Below are positions 55,388-64,000 of a DNA stretch of 64,000 nt, piece after piece; the first letter of the stretch is position 1; each line of letters starts with the position of its first letter. The notes below the pieces were generated by a model, which saw only the letters and a list, made by a program, of their open reading frames with translations, did not search any database and was not told the origin of the DNA. The stretch is taken from NCBI RefSeq assembly GCF_009829915.1, contig NZ_SZZW01000002.1, positions 124,001 through 188,000 of the forward strand, read 5' to 3'. Both the position numbers and the translations under genes were made by a program. This stretch comes from Pantoea sp. Nvir. GTDB lineage: Bacteria; Pseudomonadota; Gammaproteobacteria; Enterobacterales; Enterobacteriaceae.

Positions 55388-56953
55388 TTAATCATGTTCT
55401 TTATGGTTTTTCAAAATTTCAACTTTTTGCACGCGATGATTTTCTACCTGTAAAACACGTAATAGGTAAATGCCAACTTGTAAAGTTTCCCCTTCTTCTG
55501 GCACGTGCTGCAGACTGTCCATCAGTAGTCCTGCTAATGTGTGATAGTCTTGCCTCTCATATAGCGGTAGCTTGATATAAAGCGCTAAATCCTCTAAAGG
55601 TATATGACCGTTGACAATCCAGTGGTTTTCTGCTACCGCTTGCACATCGTAGCGAGCATCAATATCTTCTCCTTTAAGAGGTAAATTACCGGCAATAGTC
55701 TCCATTAAATCGCTGAGCGTAACAACGCCTTCTACTGAGCCAAATTCATCTACAACAAACGCAAAATGGGTGCACGCTTGGCGAAATTGTTCTAGCGCCT
55801 GTAGCAACGTCAGGCGCTCTGGAAATACTAATGGCTGACGAATCAAAGCACGCAGATCAAGAGAATGCTGGTGCAGTGACTGGTGTAACAAATCGATAGT
55901 ATGCACTACACCCATTAGTTCATTACTTTTATCAGTAATAAATAGGCGCGTATGTTGGTTGCGGTCAAGACATGCCATAATCTCCGATAGATCAGCATCT
56001 AAATTGATATGTTCCACATCATGGCGTGGCGTCATAATGCTGTTGACGTGGCGCTGGGCAAAGCCCAGCACACGCGCAATCATAATACGCTCCTGATAAT
56101 TAAATAAAGCGTGCCTATCGTTCTCAGTAATGAGTAGCGCACTTTTTGGATCTAGCTCATCATAGTCATTCTCGCCTCGCAATAGTCTTAATACAGTTTC
56201 TGCAGTACGCTGACGAAGAGGTCGACCCGCTGACAGCTTGCGGCGTTGGTTACGCTGTGCAAGTTGGTTGAACGCCTCTATTAAAACTGAGAAGCCAATT
56301 GCTGCATACAGATATCCTTTAGGAATAGCAAATCCGAGTCCTTCCGCCACTAGGTTAAAGCCTATCATTAATAGAAAGCTAAGGCAGAGAATAACTATGG
56401 TGGGATGGTTGTTGACGAAGTGCGTTAATGGCTTACTTGCTAACAGCATCAACAGGATTGCGATTGTCACCGCAGTCATCATTACCGGGAGTTGGTTAAC
56501 CATGCCAACGGCGGTAATTAACGCATCCAACGAAAAGATAGCATCTAGTACTACAATTTGTACTACGACTGGCCAGAATTTAGCACCGCGTTTTTGTTGA
56601 TTTTGCGTGTTTTCGTGACCTTCTAGGCGCGTATTAAGCTCGGTAGTTGCTTTAAATAACAGAAATAGCCCCCCAAATAGTAGCAGGATGTCGCGTGCGC
56701 TAAAAGGATGATAATGTAAGGTGAATAGCGGTTGAGTTAGAGTGACTAACCAAGATAGTACGGCTAGTAACAGTAATCGACAGAATAAGGCTAGCAGTAA
56801 CCCGCTAATGCGAGCGCGATCTCGATCTTTGTCAGGCAATTTTTCTACTAGAATAGCAATAAACACTAGGTTATCGATTCCAAGAACCAGTTCTAAAATA
56901 ATTAGCGTGATTAACCCCGCCCATAACGAGGGGTCTGCAAATACCTCCAACAT
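55388..56953 (-). CDS. yegH: YegH-type membrane protein (TerC + CBS + CorC/HlyC domains)
   Basis: 521 residues (527 in E. coli). The N-terminal half is a TerC-family membrane domain with about seven helices and the acidic motifs [14 protein letters not shown] (20-33) and [17 protein letters not shown] (about 139-155). It is followed by paired CBS domains (about 300-430, beginning near [12 protein letters not shown]) and a CorC_HlyC transporter-associated domain to the end. Function is not firmly known; homologues are linked to metal or magnesium/cobalt handling. Its position next to dcd (asmA deleted) follows the E. coli order. Confidence 0.93.
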   Translation of the reverse strand: MLEVFADPSLWAGLITLIILELVLGIDNLVFIAILVEKLPDKDRDRARISGLLLALFCRLLLLAVLSWLVTLTQPLFTLHYHPFSARDILLLFGGLFLLFKATTELNTRLEGHENTQNQQKRGAKFWPVVVQIVVLDAIFSLDALITAVGMVNQLPVMMTAVTIAILLMLLASKPLTHFVNNHPTIVILCLSFLLMIGFNLVAEGLGFAIPKGYLYAAIGFSVLIEAFNQLAQRNQRRKLSAGRPLRQRTAETVLRLLRGENDYDELDPKSALLITENDRHALFNYQERIMIARVLGFAQRHVNSIMTPRHDVEHINLDADLSEIMACLDRNQHTRLFITDKSNELMGVVHTIDLLHQSLHQHSLDLRALIRQPLVFPERLTLLQALEQFRQACTHFAFVVDEFGSVEGVVTLSDLMETIAGNLPLKGEDIDARYDVQAVAENHWIVNGHIPLEDLALYIKLPLYERQDYHTLAGLLMDSLQHVPEEGETLQVGIYLLRVLQVENHRVQKVEILKNHKEHD

Positions 56954-58520
56954 TCTTTAGCCGCCTGAATATATCCTAAGCTAGTAAAATTTAAGAATGG
57001 AGCACAGTGCTGGGCACAGCGATACCTTATCCTGGTCATTCGCATAATGTGTAATACGGTAGCTAGTACTGTCCAATAAAGCACATAAATAATCTAATTG
57101 ATTTCTTTTAGAAAATTGAAAAATCATTCAAAGTAGTGAATAGTAACATAGCATATTATTATGGTAGCGAAGAGAAAAAAGTTTTGTCAAAAGTGTAGTT
57201 TGTTTTTCTAATCAATATGGAATAAATCATATTTAAGTAGATGCACTTTTCAAGTGGCCTTCTAGTAAGTTTATATATTTATCTCTACTTATTTTAAATA
57301 AAAAATTATAAATAATATAGTAATACATTGACGAAAATTTATAATGATGTTCATACTCATTGATGAGTCTAATGTTAAATTTAGATAGTACAAATTATAG
57401 CATGGTGTTAAAGATAAAGTATCTTTTCTAATATTTAAATTGAATCCATGTTAATTTGTTATAGTACTTTACAAGGTAAAGTGTAAAGCAATTATCATGT
57501 AACTAATGATTTTTATTAAAAATCAACCTTCCTACTTAGGTAGATACTAGTAGGGATACCAATGAATAGCGTATTAGTACATTTATCTTATTTTCTTCTG
57601 CAGGAAGAACCTATTAGCATTAGGTCCTGAGTAAATTTATCCATACAGTACATTACTTATAAGGGAAAATTGAGAGTTATGTAGTGTTGGAGCTAGTTGA
57701 AATATAACTAATTGACCCATTTTAGCAATACTTATTTTGACACTATATCGCAAATTGTGTGTTGTCTGCTATTATACGGTGTTTAAAGCACTCAGTATAG
57801 TGCAACTATTAACTCCCCTAGTGAGTAGGAGTATTTTTATATTTTGTGAATATTTTATAAATTAGAGCTAAAAAGATAATGTGTCAGCATGATTTTAGTG
57901 GAAGCGCTATGAATATGATCTAGGTAATAAAAGTAATTACCAGTTATTATTCATAATTTTATGATTTAACGTATGTTTGCGAAACATAAAGAGATTGTAT
58001 TAGTTCCCCCACATTTTACCAAAAATAAGTTGAAAAGTTTTTTTGATATGCATTGTCTGATTAAGATCATTTGTTAAATCATATTAAAAAATAAATTTTA
58101 ACAGCCGTGCGTCGCATTATGACCTATGAATATAAATTATTTACGGTCGCGTTAGAAGTGCTACCAGATGCTCGATCATGGATGATTAGTGATAGTTCCT
58201 TTATGTTAATATCGCATTATTGTTTTTTTGACTGAATGACTTTCTTATTCATCACTTGTTCTACATACTCAAAGTGATAGGGTACTTTTCTCGAAGATAT
58301 CGGCTTCATACTAGGTGTTAGAGAATGATATGCTGAGTGTTGCTCTTTCTAAAAATTTAGCCATTATTACCCAATAATATGGGTAATATTTATTATTTGT
58401 TATCATATGCTTTTTACATGACCAGGCGATATGTCATCAATAAACTCCTGTTTGTTTTTTAAAAGCTGTCATGTTTTTTTGTCAATATCTGGAGCGAACC
58501 TGAGTATTACTAGTTAAGGC
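56954..58520. other. 1.6-kb geneless AT-rich stretch (colanic-acid cluster position)
   Basis: In E. coli the wza-wcaM exopolysaccharide cluster and galF lie here. No remnant, JUMPstart or ops element (GGCGGTAG) was seen. A small stem, ACTCC/GGAGT (about 57811-57832), is followed by ATTTTTATATTTT. Confidence 0.5.
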
Positions 58521-58580
58521 GATAATGGTAGTAACGTATCTTATTCTAATGATAATGGTAGTAACGTATCTTATTCTAAT
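58521..58580. repeat. Perfect 30-bp tandem duplication upstream of galE
   Basis: The 30 bases at 58521-58550 (starting GATAATGGTAGTAACGTATC) are repeated exactly at 58551-58580. The pair ends about 120 bases before the galE start. Exact identity in freely drifting sequence implies a recent event or ongoing copy-number change. Confidence 0.97.
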
Positions 58581-58702
58581 ATAGGGAAGGTAGTTGGCAT
58601 TGCTGAATGGTCATAAGTACGAATGTAATTGTAAACTCATCTATATACATGTTTAGTTTTCTTATAATTTTCAGTAATAAGGAAGCTTTGAAAGGAGCTC
58701 AC

Positions 58703-59719
58703 ATGGCTATTTTGGTAACAGGTGGGGCAGGATATATCGGATCTCATACTGTGCTAGCTCTTAAGCTACGTGGTGATCAAGTTGTGATACTTGATAATTT
58801 ATGCAATGCGTCTCGTGAGGTCATTAACCGAATTGAGAAATTAGCTGGGGGAGGGAAAGTTGTTTTTGTTGAAGGTGATATCCGTAACCGTGCTTGTCTC
58901 CGTGACCTGTTTAGTAGTAATGATATCTCAGCGGTCATTCACTTTGCCGCACTTAAGGCTGTGGGTGAGTCGACACGTATACCATTGGTATATTATGACA
59001 ATAATGTCACTGGTACTGTAGTGCTATTGGAAGAAATGAATAGATCTGGTGTTTATAATTTTATATTTAGTTCTTCTGCTACCGTCTATGGTGCTAATGC
59101 ACCTGTGCCTTATGTAGAAACCACTCCGATTTGTGCTCCTAGCAGCCCGTATGGTACATCTAAAATGATGGTTGAATTTGTTATGCGCGAATTTGCATTT
59201 GCTGAACCTAAATTCAAAGCTATTGCGCTGCGCTACTTTAATCCAGTTGGCGCAAACGAATCAGGCGAGATGGGAGAAGATCCAGTTGGTATTCCTAATA
59301 ATCTTTTACCTTGTATTGCTCAGGTAGCTATTGGGCGGCTACCTTATTTGAGGGTTTTTGGTAACGATTATCCAACAGTGGACGGGACTTGTCAGCGTGA
59401 CTATATTCATGTTGTTGATTTGGCTGAAGGACACCTCAAAGCACTGGACTATTTATCAAAAGTTAAAGGATATAAAGTTTATAATTTAGGAGGAGGTAAA
59501 TGTTACTCAGTACTGGAGATGATTAAAGCATTTGAAATTGCTTCAGGTAAATATATTCCTTATAAGATCAAGCCACGTCGTAATGGGGATTTGGCGACAT
59601 TTTGGGCTGATACGAGGTTAGCAGAGAAGGATTTGGACTGGCGCGTATCGCGCGGTATTACTGAGATGATGCGCGATACTTGGAACTGGTATTTAAAAAA
59701 TCCGAATGGGTTTCGTTAG
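58703..59719 (+). CDS. galE: UDP-glucose 4-epimerase
   Basis: 338 residues from this start (338 in E. coli). It interconverts UDP-glucose and UDP-galactose for galactose use and surface glycans. NAD-binding TGGAGYIGSHT is at 6-16, catalytic Ser in SSSATVYG and the Tyr150-x3-Lys154 pair in SPYGTSK. Where E. coli has Tyr299, this protein has Phe in DLATFWAD. A bulky residue there favours non-acetylated substrates. The frame is open 32 codons upstream, but AAAGGAG five bases before 58703 fixes the start. galK and galT are not in the window; proximity to gnd suggests a polysaccharide-locus galE. Confidence 0.96.
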   Translation: MAILVTGGAGYIGSHTVLALKLRGDQVVILDNLCNASREVINRIEKLAGGGKVVFVEGDIRNRACLRDLFSSNDISAVIHFAALKAVGESTRIPLVYYDNNVTGTVVLLEEMNRSGVYNFIFSSSATVYGANAPVPYVETTPICAPSSPYGTSKMMVEFVMREFAFAEPKFKAIALRYFNPVGANESGEMGEDPVGIPNNLLPCIAQVAIGRLPYLRVFGNDYPTVDGTCQRDYIHVVDLAEGHLKALDYLSKVKGYKVYNLGGGKCYSVLEMIKAFEIASGKYIPYKIKPRRNGDLATFWADTRLAEKDLDWRVSRGITEMMRDTWNWYLKNPNGFR

Positions 59720-61364
59720 TGCTTATGCTTCCTGATTGCAATAATTTAGAATAGAGCTTTATTATTAATATTTTTTATGATAAAAAATCATGAATTAACA
59801 TGTAGATATATATCCAATTAACTATAGAAATAGTTGGCCTGATCTGCTATCTACATAGCAGATGTAAGAAGAATTACCAATTATATTTTAAGTTATCTGA
59901 CCAAGATTCATCAATTAAACTTATGTAGATAAGTTTAATGTTCTAAGGTCATGACTGAAAATAAATTCCTGCGAAAATATTACTTAACTTTTCCTTTGAT
60001 TTCAAAAAAAATTTTATCTTAATGTATGTATATTTATACATTGTACAATAGAGAACCATGTTGGCAGGAGATAAGTTTGATTTAAAAATCAAATTAATTT
60101 TATGGATACCTATAGGATATTAAGAGAACATGGCTGTTATTAGTGTAAGTTAGGCAATGTTGTATATCAAATAATTTTTCTCTCATCATATGTATACTAA
60201 TGATGTTCATAGTACTTTTCCACATTAGAAACAAGATAAATGATAAGCTATTATTTTTTACTTAAATTATATTTTTCTAATCTAGAAAAAGATAATTTTT
60301 AATAAAAACAGTTAATAATTATTTAGTGGCAAATGATGATTATTCTAATAAGTTACAATCAGTATTACCAATTGCTTAATTAGTTATAGTTTATTTTTTC
60401 CAAAAAATTATTTCGTTTAATGTTATCTATATTTTGAAAGGTAGACCTTTTTGATTTTTGTTGATTTAATTAAATTAGCTTCTGATTGTATGCTAATGAT
60501 AATATGCCGATACTCTATTGGGTTATGATAAAAGCATTAACTGGTGTTGGTTAGATCTCGACTTCAATAAAAAGGAGAATATTGAAATTTCCTATAAAAA
60601 CTTTGCACTACTTTATAAAATAATTCTAGTTCACATGATATTATAAAAATATAAGAACTAAAATAACAAAATAATTTAGCTATAATACTATTATTTTTAT
60701 ATGATCGGATTTCTTGAATAATATGCACTTCAGCTAACTAGAAGCTGAAAAATTCTTTCAAAAAAGGTCTACATAAAATCATTTAATGATTTTATGTAGA
60801 CCGATACTTATCAAAATTTAATTTAAAAATAAGGCCAATTGACTTAATGTTTACTAAATGTTAGGTAGCAAATAATCCTATATGCTAAAATAATAAATGT
60901 ACACTACATTATCTCACAAAGATAATCATCATATTCCTTGATTGTTCATTATTAGTAATTTAAACATTTATTATATTACATAAATTAATGAATCTAATTA
61001 CTGTATTAAAATAAAAACTAATAAATTCCGATTATTTTAAATAAAAATGTAAATTAGCATCATCAGAAAGATAATATATATTAACTAAATAATAATATCG
61101 ATACATATAAATTACATTATATAAAAATACGCACACATAGATAATATTTAACGTTTAACAAAAATATTATTTACGTAAAATAAAACTTTATTTTAAAAAA
61201 ATAAATTTTTACATAAATTATCTTATTTTTTATATTAAAAGATTTCTTTATAGACGTATTGCTTTTAAATTAAAATTTAATATATATTTAGTAGCTTACA
61301 TTTTATTTTTATTTTAACCGTATCAGGATAAAACATCCTAGAGCATTTTAGGAGGAGTAAAAGA
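59720..61364. other. 1.6-kb extremely AT-rich geneless stretch between galE and gnd
   Basis: Long A/T runs with no recognisable coding frame. Its only strong feature is the 18-bp inverted repeat at 60766-60802, listed separately. In E. coli galF and O-antigen genes precede gnd. Confidence 0.55.
60760..60802 (-). terminator. Orphan 18-bp perfect hairpin with minus-strand U-tract
   Basis: GGTCTACATAAAATCATT (60766-60783) is the exact reverse complement of 60785-60802, with one base between. On the minus strand the hairpin is followed directly by T6 (complement of the A run at 60760-60765), a textbook intrinsic terminator. No minus-strand gene is recognisable within the 560 bases that would feed it. 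Confidence 0.8.
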
Positions 61365-62774
61365 GTGTGTAAGCAACAAATTGGAGTTATAGGTATGTCA
61401 GTAATGGGTCGTAATTTGGCTCTTAACATTGAAAGCAGGGATTATACTGTATCAATTTTCAACCGTTCGCATAGTAAAACCAGAGAAGTTTTTACTAAAA
61501 ATCAGGGCAAGAAATTAAAGCCTTACTATTCTCTTGAAGAATTTGTGGACTCTCTTGAAAAACCACGTTGTATATTATTAATGGTTCAGGCAGGTCAAGC
61601 AATTGACAAAATCTTAGTTTCACTAAAGCCGTACCTTGACAAAGGTGATATCTTAATTGATGGGGGCAATTCTCACTATAAAGATACTATCCGTCGCAGC
61701 AAAGAACTTTCAGAACAAGGTTTTAATTTTATTGGTGCTGGTATTTCCGGCGGTGAAAAAGGTGCTCTGCAAGGTCCTTCTATTATGCCTGGTGGACAAA
61801 AAGAAGCTTATTATATTGTTGCACCGATCTTAGAAAAAATTGCTGCTCGTACAACAGACGGTGAGGCTTGTATAACTTATATTGGTCCAAACGGCGCGGG
61901 TCACTACGTAAAAATGGTGCATAACGGCATCGAGTACGGAGATATGCAGCTTATCTCTGAAGCATATGCATTGCTAAAAGGAGCGCTTTATCTAACTAAT
62001 AAAGAGTTGGCTAAAATCTTTATTGAGTGGAATGATGGTGAATTAAGTAGTTATCTTATCAATATTACTAAAGATATTCTCGTTAAAAAAGATGAGGAAG
62101 ATAATTATTTAGTTGACGTTATCTTAGACGAAGCAGCTAACAAAGGTACTGGTAAATGGCTCAGCCAGAGCGCGCTTGATCTTGGTGAGCCACTCTCTCT
62201 AATTACTGAGTCAGTATTTGCACGCTACCTATCTTCTATAAAATTACAGCGTGTAGAAGCTTCTAAAGTTTTAAGTGGTCCGCAAGTACAGACTTTTACT
62301 GGAGACAAAACGGAATTCGTTGAAAAAATTCGTCGGGCACTCTATTTCGGCAAAATTGTTTCTTATGCGCAAGGCTTCTCTCAGATGTGTGCAGCCTCCA
62401 AGCAATATAACTGGAATCTACCCTATGGTGAAATTGCTAAAATTTTCCGTGCCGGTTGTATTATCCGAGCCCAGTTTTTACAGAAAATTACTGATGCTTA
62501 CTTAGAAAACGCCAATATTTCTAACCTGCTGTTGGCACCTTACTTTAAGACAATCGCTAACGAATATCAGCAGGCATTGCGTGATGTAGTCTCTTATGCC
62601 GTAATAAATGGTATCCCGACACCAACTTTCTCTGCTGCTATCGCTTACTATGATAGTTACCGTTCAGAAGTGCTGCCTGCTAGTCTTATTCAAGCTCAAC
62701 GTGATTATTTTGGTGCGCATACTTATAAGCGTATTGATAAAGATGGTATATTCCATACAGAGTGGTTCGACTAA
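61365..62774 (+). CDS. gnd: 6-phosphogluconate dehydrogenase (decarboxylating)
   Basis: 469 residues (468 in E. coli). Third enzyme of the oxidative pentose phosphate pathway, giving ribulose 5-phosphate and NADPH. NADP motif [11 protein letters not shown] is at 7-17; catalytic residues Lys183, His186, Asn187 and Glu190 lie in [14 protein letters not shown]; the GGNSHYKDT and SGGEKGA blocks are intact. It starts with GTG at 61365, supported by TTAGGAGGAG upstream. The last four codons and the stop lie inside a 33-bp palindrome, but the ending EWFD is normal. Confidence 0.98.
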   Translation: MCKQQIGVIGMSVMGRNLALNIESRDYTVSIFNRSHSKTREVFTKNQGKKLKPYYSLEEFVDSLEKPRCILLMVQAGQAIDKILVSLKPYLDKGDILIDGGNSHYKDTIRRSKELSEQGFNFIGAGISGGEKGALQGPSIMPGGQKEAYYIVAPILEKIAARTTDGEACITYIGPNGAGHYVKMVHNGIEYGDMQLISEAYALLKGALYLTNKELAKIFIEWNDGELSSYLINITKDILVKKDEEDNYLVDVILDEAANKGTGKWLSQSALDLGEPLSLITESVFARYLSSIKLQRVEASKVLSGPQVQTFTGDKTEFVEKIRRALYFGKIVSYAQGFSQMCAASKQYNWNLPYGEIAKIFRAGCIIRAQFLQKITDAYLENANISNLLLAPYFKTIANEYQQALRDVVSYAVINGIPTPTFSAAIAYYDSYRSEVLPASLIQAQRDYFGAHTYKRIDKDGIFHTEWFD

Positions 62775-62828
62775 TGAAGTAAAAGGCTCCCTTATGGGAG
62801 CCTTTTACTTCATTAGTCGAACCACTCT
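62759..62828. terminator. 33-bp perfect palindrome overlapping the gnd stop; terminator core
   Basis: Arms 62759-62791 and 62796-62828 are exact reverse complements, with a TTAT loop. The inner part, AAAAGGCTCCC/GGGAGCCTTTT, is an ordinary bidirectional terminator. The outer 22 bp extend the perfect pairing back through the gnd stop and its last four codons. No normal terminator requires this length. Confidence 0.97.
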
Positions 62829-63529
62829 TTCTTGCTATATCTTTCACCTTCTATATTAAAAAATAAGTCATACATCTTAAACTCCTCCTCCGAAGATCAC
62901 CTATATCAAAAATTGATAAATACTAGAACATCATTTTCCAGAATAATCTCTACCATAACCTAAATAAGGTGAATACACATTCTAGAAATGTTAAATCAGC
63001 TTTTAAAAAAACATACAACTATATTTTGATCTCAGGGACAGCTTATTGTCACTAATAAGAAAAATATACAGATATTTTGGGATAAATAACCGGTTTGTTC
63101 TACTTTTTCGCAAAAAAATAGCTGTGTTTCATAACACATACAATTCACCAATAAATCACCTTGATGTCATATTACTCCATCTTAATAAATAATCGAAACT
63201 TAAGCATACCGTACGGAACCAGATAGTAGTTATTAAAAAATTTTCCAAATAAATTTATTAAAATATCTACCAGAACGTCTTATGTACGTACAAAAAACCG
63301 TACTTTCCCTATCTAGTACTAAAAAGTTTAAACTTGATAATCAATACCCTATTAAAAATAAAAATTAGAAGCTTACTTTTATTTAAATAGGTATATATTC
63401 TCATGCTATAAAACAGTTTAATAAAAGAAATCCATATCAAATACTTCTTCCATAATATCCATATATATGATATTTCCTTTTAACTTAAATAAAAAATAAT
63501 CAGGATTACCCCGTATAATATTTATTATT
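62829..63529. other. Geneless spacer between gnd and hisI (ugd/wzz position)
   Basis: About 700 AT-rich bases between convergent gnd and hisI. E. coli has ugd and wzz here; no remnant could be read. Confidence 0.5.
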
Positions 63530-64000
63530 TTATTTATACCTTGTGCGTAAATTATTAATAATCGTACTAAAATTAAGATTTTGATCCTGTAATAGAACTA
63601 GCAAATGATAGATCAAGTCAGATGCTTCACTAATTAGCTCACAACGATTGTTGACCATAGCCGCCAATGCGGTCTCGACTCCTTCTTCACCCACTTTTTG
63701 AGCAATCCTTTTAGTACCGCTTTTATAAAGCTTTGCGGTATAAGAGCTCTCTGGATCAGCATTTTTCCGAGTCACCAAAAGTTGCTCAAGCTGATAAAGA
63801 AACACCCAATCTGGAGTAGAGTCAGAGAAGCAGCTTGATGTTCCGTAGTGACAAGTCGGACCTACAGGATCTGCCAGTACTAGTAGTGTATCGTTGTCAC
63901 AATCAGGAGTGATACTGATTACTTTGAGAAAATGACCTGATGTTTCGCCTTTTGTCCAAAGACGGTTTTTAGTACGCGAAAAAAAAGTAACGTTACCTTC
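63530..64000 (-). CDS. hisI: Histidine biosynthesis bifunctional protein HisI(E), 3' part
   Basis: 156 codons of an open frame that leaves the window at 64000; about 47 N-terminal residues are missing compared with E. coli (203 aa). The phosphoribosyl-AMP cyclohydrolase domain shows [21 protein letters not shown] and the zinc cysteines of [12 protein letters not shown]. The phosphoribosyl-ATP pyrophosphohydrolase domain (about the last 95 residues) shows [24 protein letters not shown] and [13 protein letters not shown]. It catalyses steps 2 and 3 of histidine synthesis and is the last gene of the enteric his operon, so the rest of that operon probably lies beyond the window. Confidence 0.96.
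   Translation of the reverse strand, partial: EGNVTFFSRTKNRLWTKGETSGHFLKVISITPDCDNDTLLVLADPVGPTCHYGTSSCFSDSTPDWVFLYQLEQLLVTRKNADPESSYTAKLYKSGTKRIAQKVGEEGVETALAAMVNNRCELISEASDLIYHLLVLLQDQNLNFSTIINNLRTRYK

Noticed and set aside
56954-58702. Remains of a capsule/colanic-acid cluster or ops element before galE
   Set aside because: The E. coli map predicts such genes here, but no ops core or recognisable protein fragment was readable.

Overview
This window looks like part of the chromosome of a genome-reduced gammaproteobacterium of the Enterobacterales, most likely a host-restricted (insect-type) symbiont. The proteins are close to Escherichia coli or Pantoea orthologues over their full lengths (fused NuoCD, NrdAB-YfaE, MglBAC, ElaB, LpxT, YegH). 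The spacers are very AT-rich and often 0.6-1.7 kb long, regulators are missing, and some genes are caught part-way through decay. A Pantoea/Erwinia-related symbiont would fit, but the sequence alone does not settle the species.

Layout. 1-17448: yfbR (minus), then the complete 13-gene respiratory complex I operon nuoABCDEFGHIJKLMN (plus). 17698-28785: elaB with a strong terminator, the aerobic ribonucleotide reductase operon nrdA-nrdB-yfaE (minus), gyrA, apbE and a tRNA-Pro(GGG). 29719-39162: a dead yejK, rplY, lpxT, nfo, lysP and folE, separated by gaps of about 1 kb. 40200-46727: a CRP-type site and long leader, the galactose/glucose ABC transporter mglBAC, then sanA and the malic enzyme maeA. 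47215-51882: metG, whose last ~120 codons have become a pseudogene tail, then ahpC and thiD. 52330-64000: a dead yegS, dcd, yegH, galE, gnd and the 3' part of hisI(E), which runs off the window.

The gene order follows the E. coli map from about 51.6 to 45.4 min almost without a break. From memory of that map, only maeA, ahpC and galE are out of place. The long spacers mostly sit where E. coli carries genes absent here (lrhA/alaA, ubiG, rcs genes/ompC, yejLM, yeiE/yeiH, yeiB/galS, mrp, thiM, asmA, colanic acid genes, ugd/wzz).

Function. The retained set covers aerobic respiration (complex I; malic enzyme feeding NADH and pyruvate), dNTP supply (NrdAB, Dcd, YfbR), replication and repair (GyrA, Nfo), translation (MetG, L25, tRNA-Pro), cofactors (FolE, ThiD), envelope (LpxT, SanA, GalE), sugar use (Mgl, GalE, Gnd), lysine uptake, peroxide defence and histidine synthesis. 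I found no phage, insertion sequence, CRISPR array, toxin system or clearly new multi-gene system. The most interesting signals concern genome erosion: the metG tail, a 33-bp perfect palindrome swallowing the end of gnd, the lost AUG of thiD behind an intact Shine-Dalgarno, two readable pseudogenes, and a structured leader before mglB.
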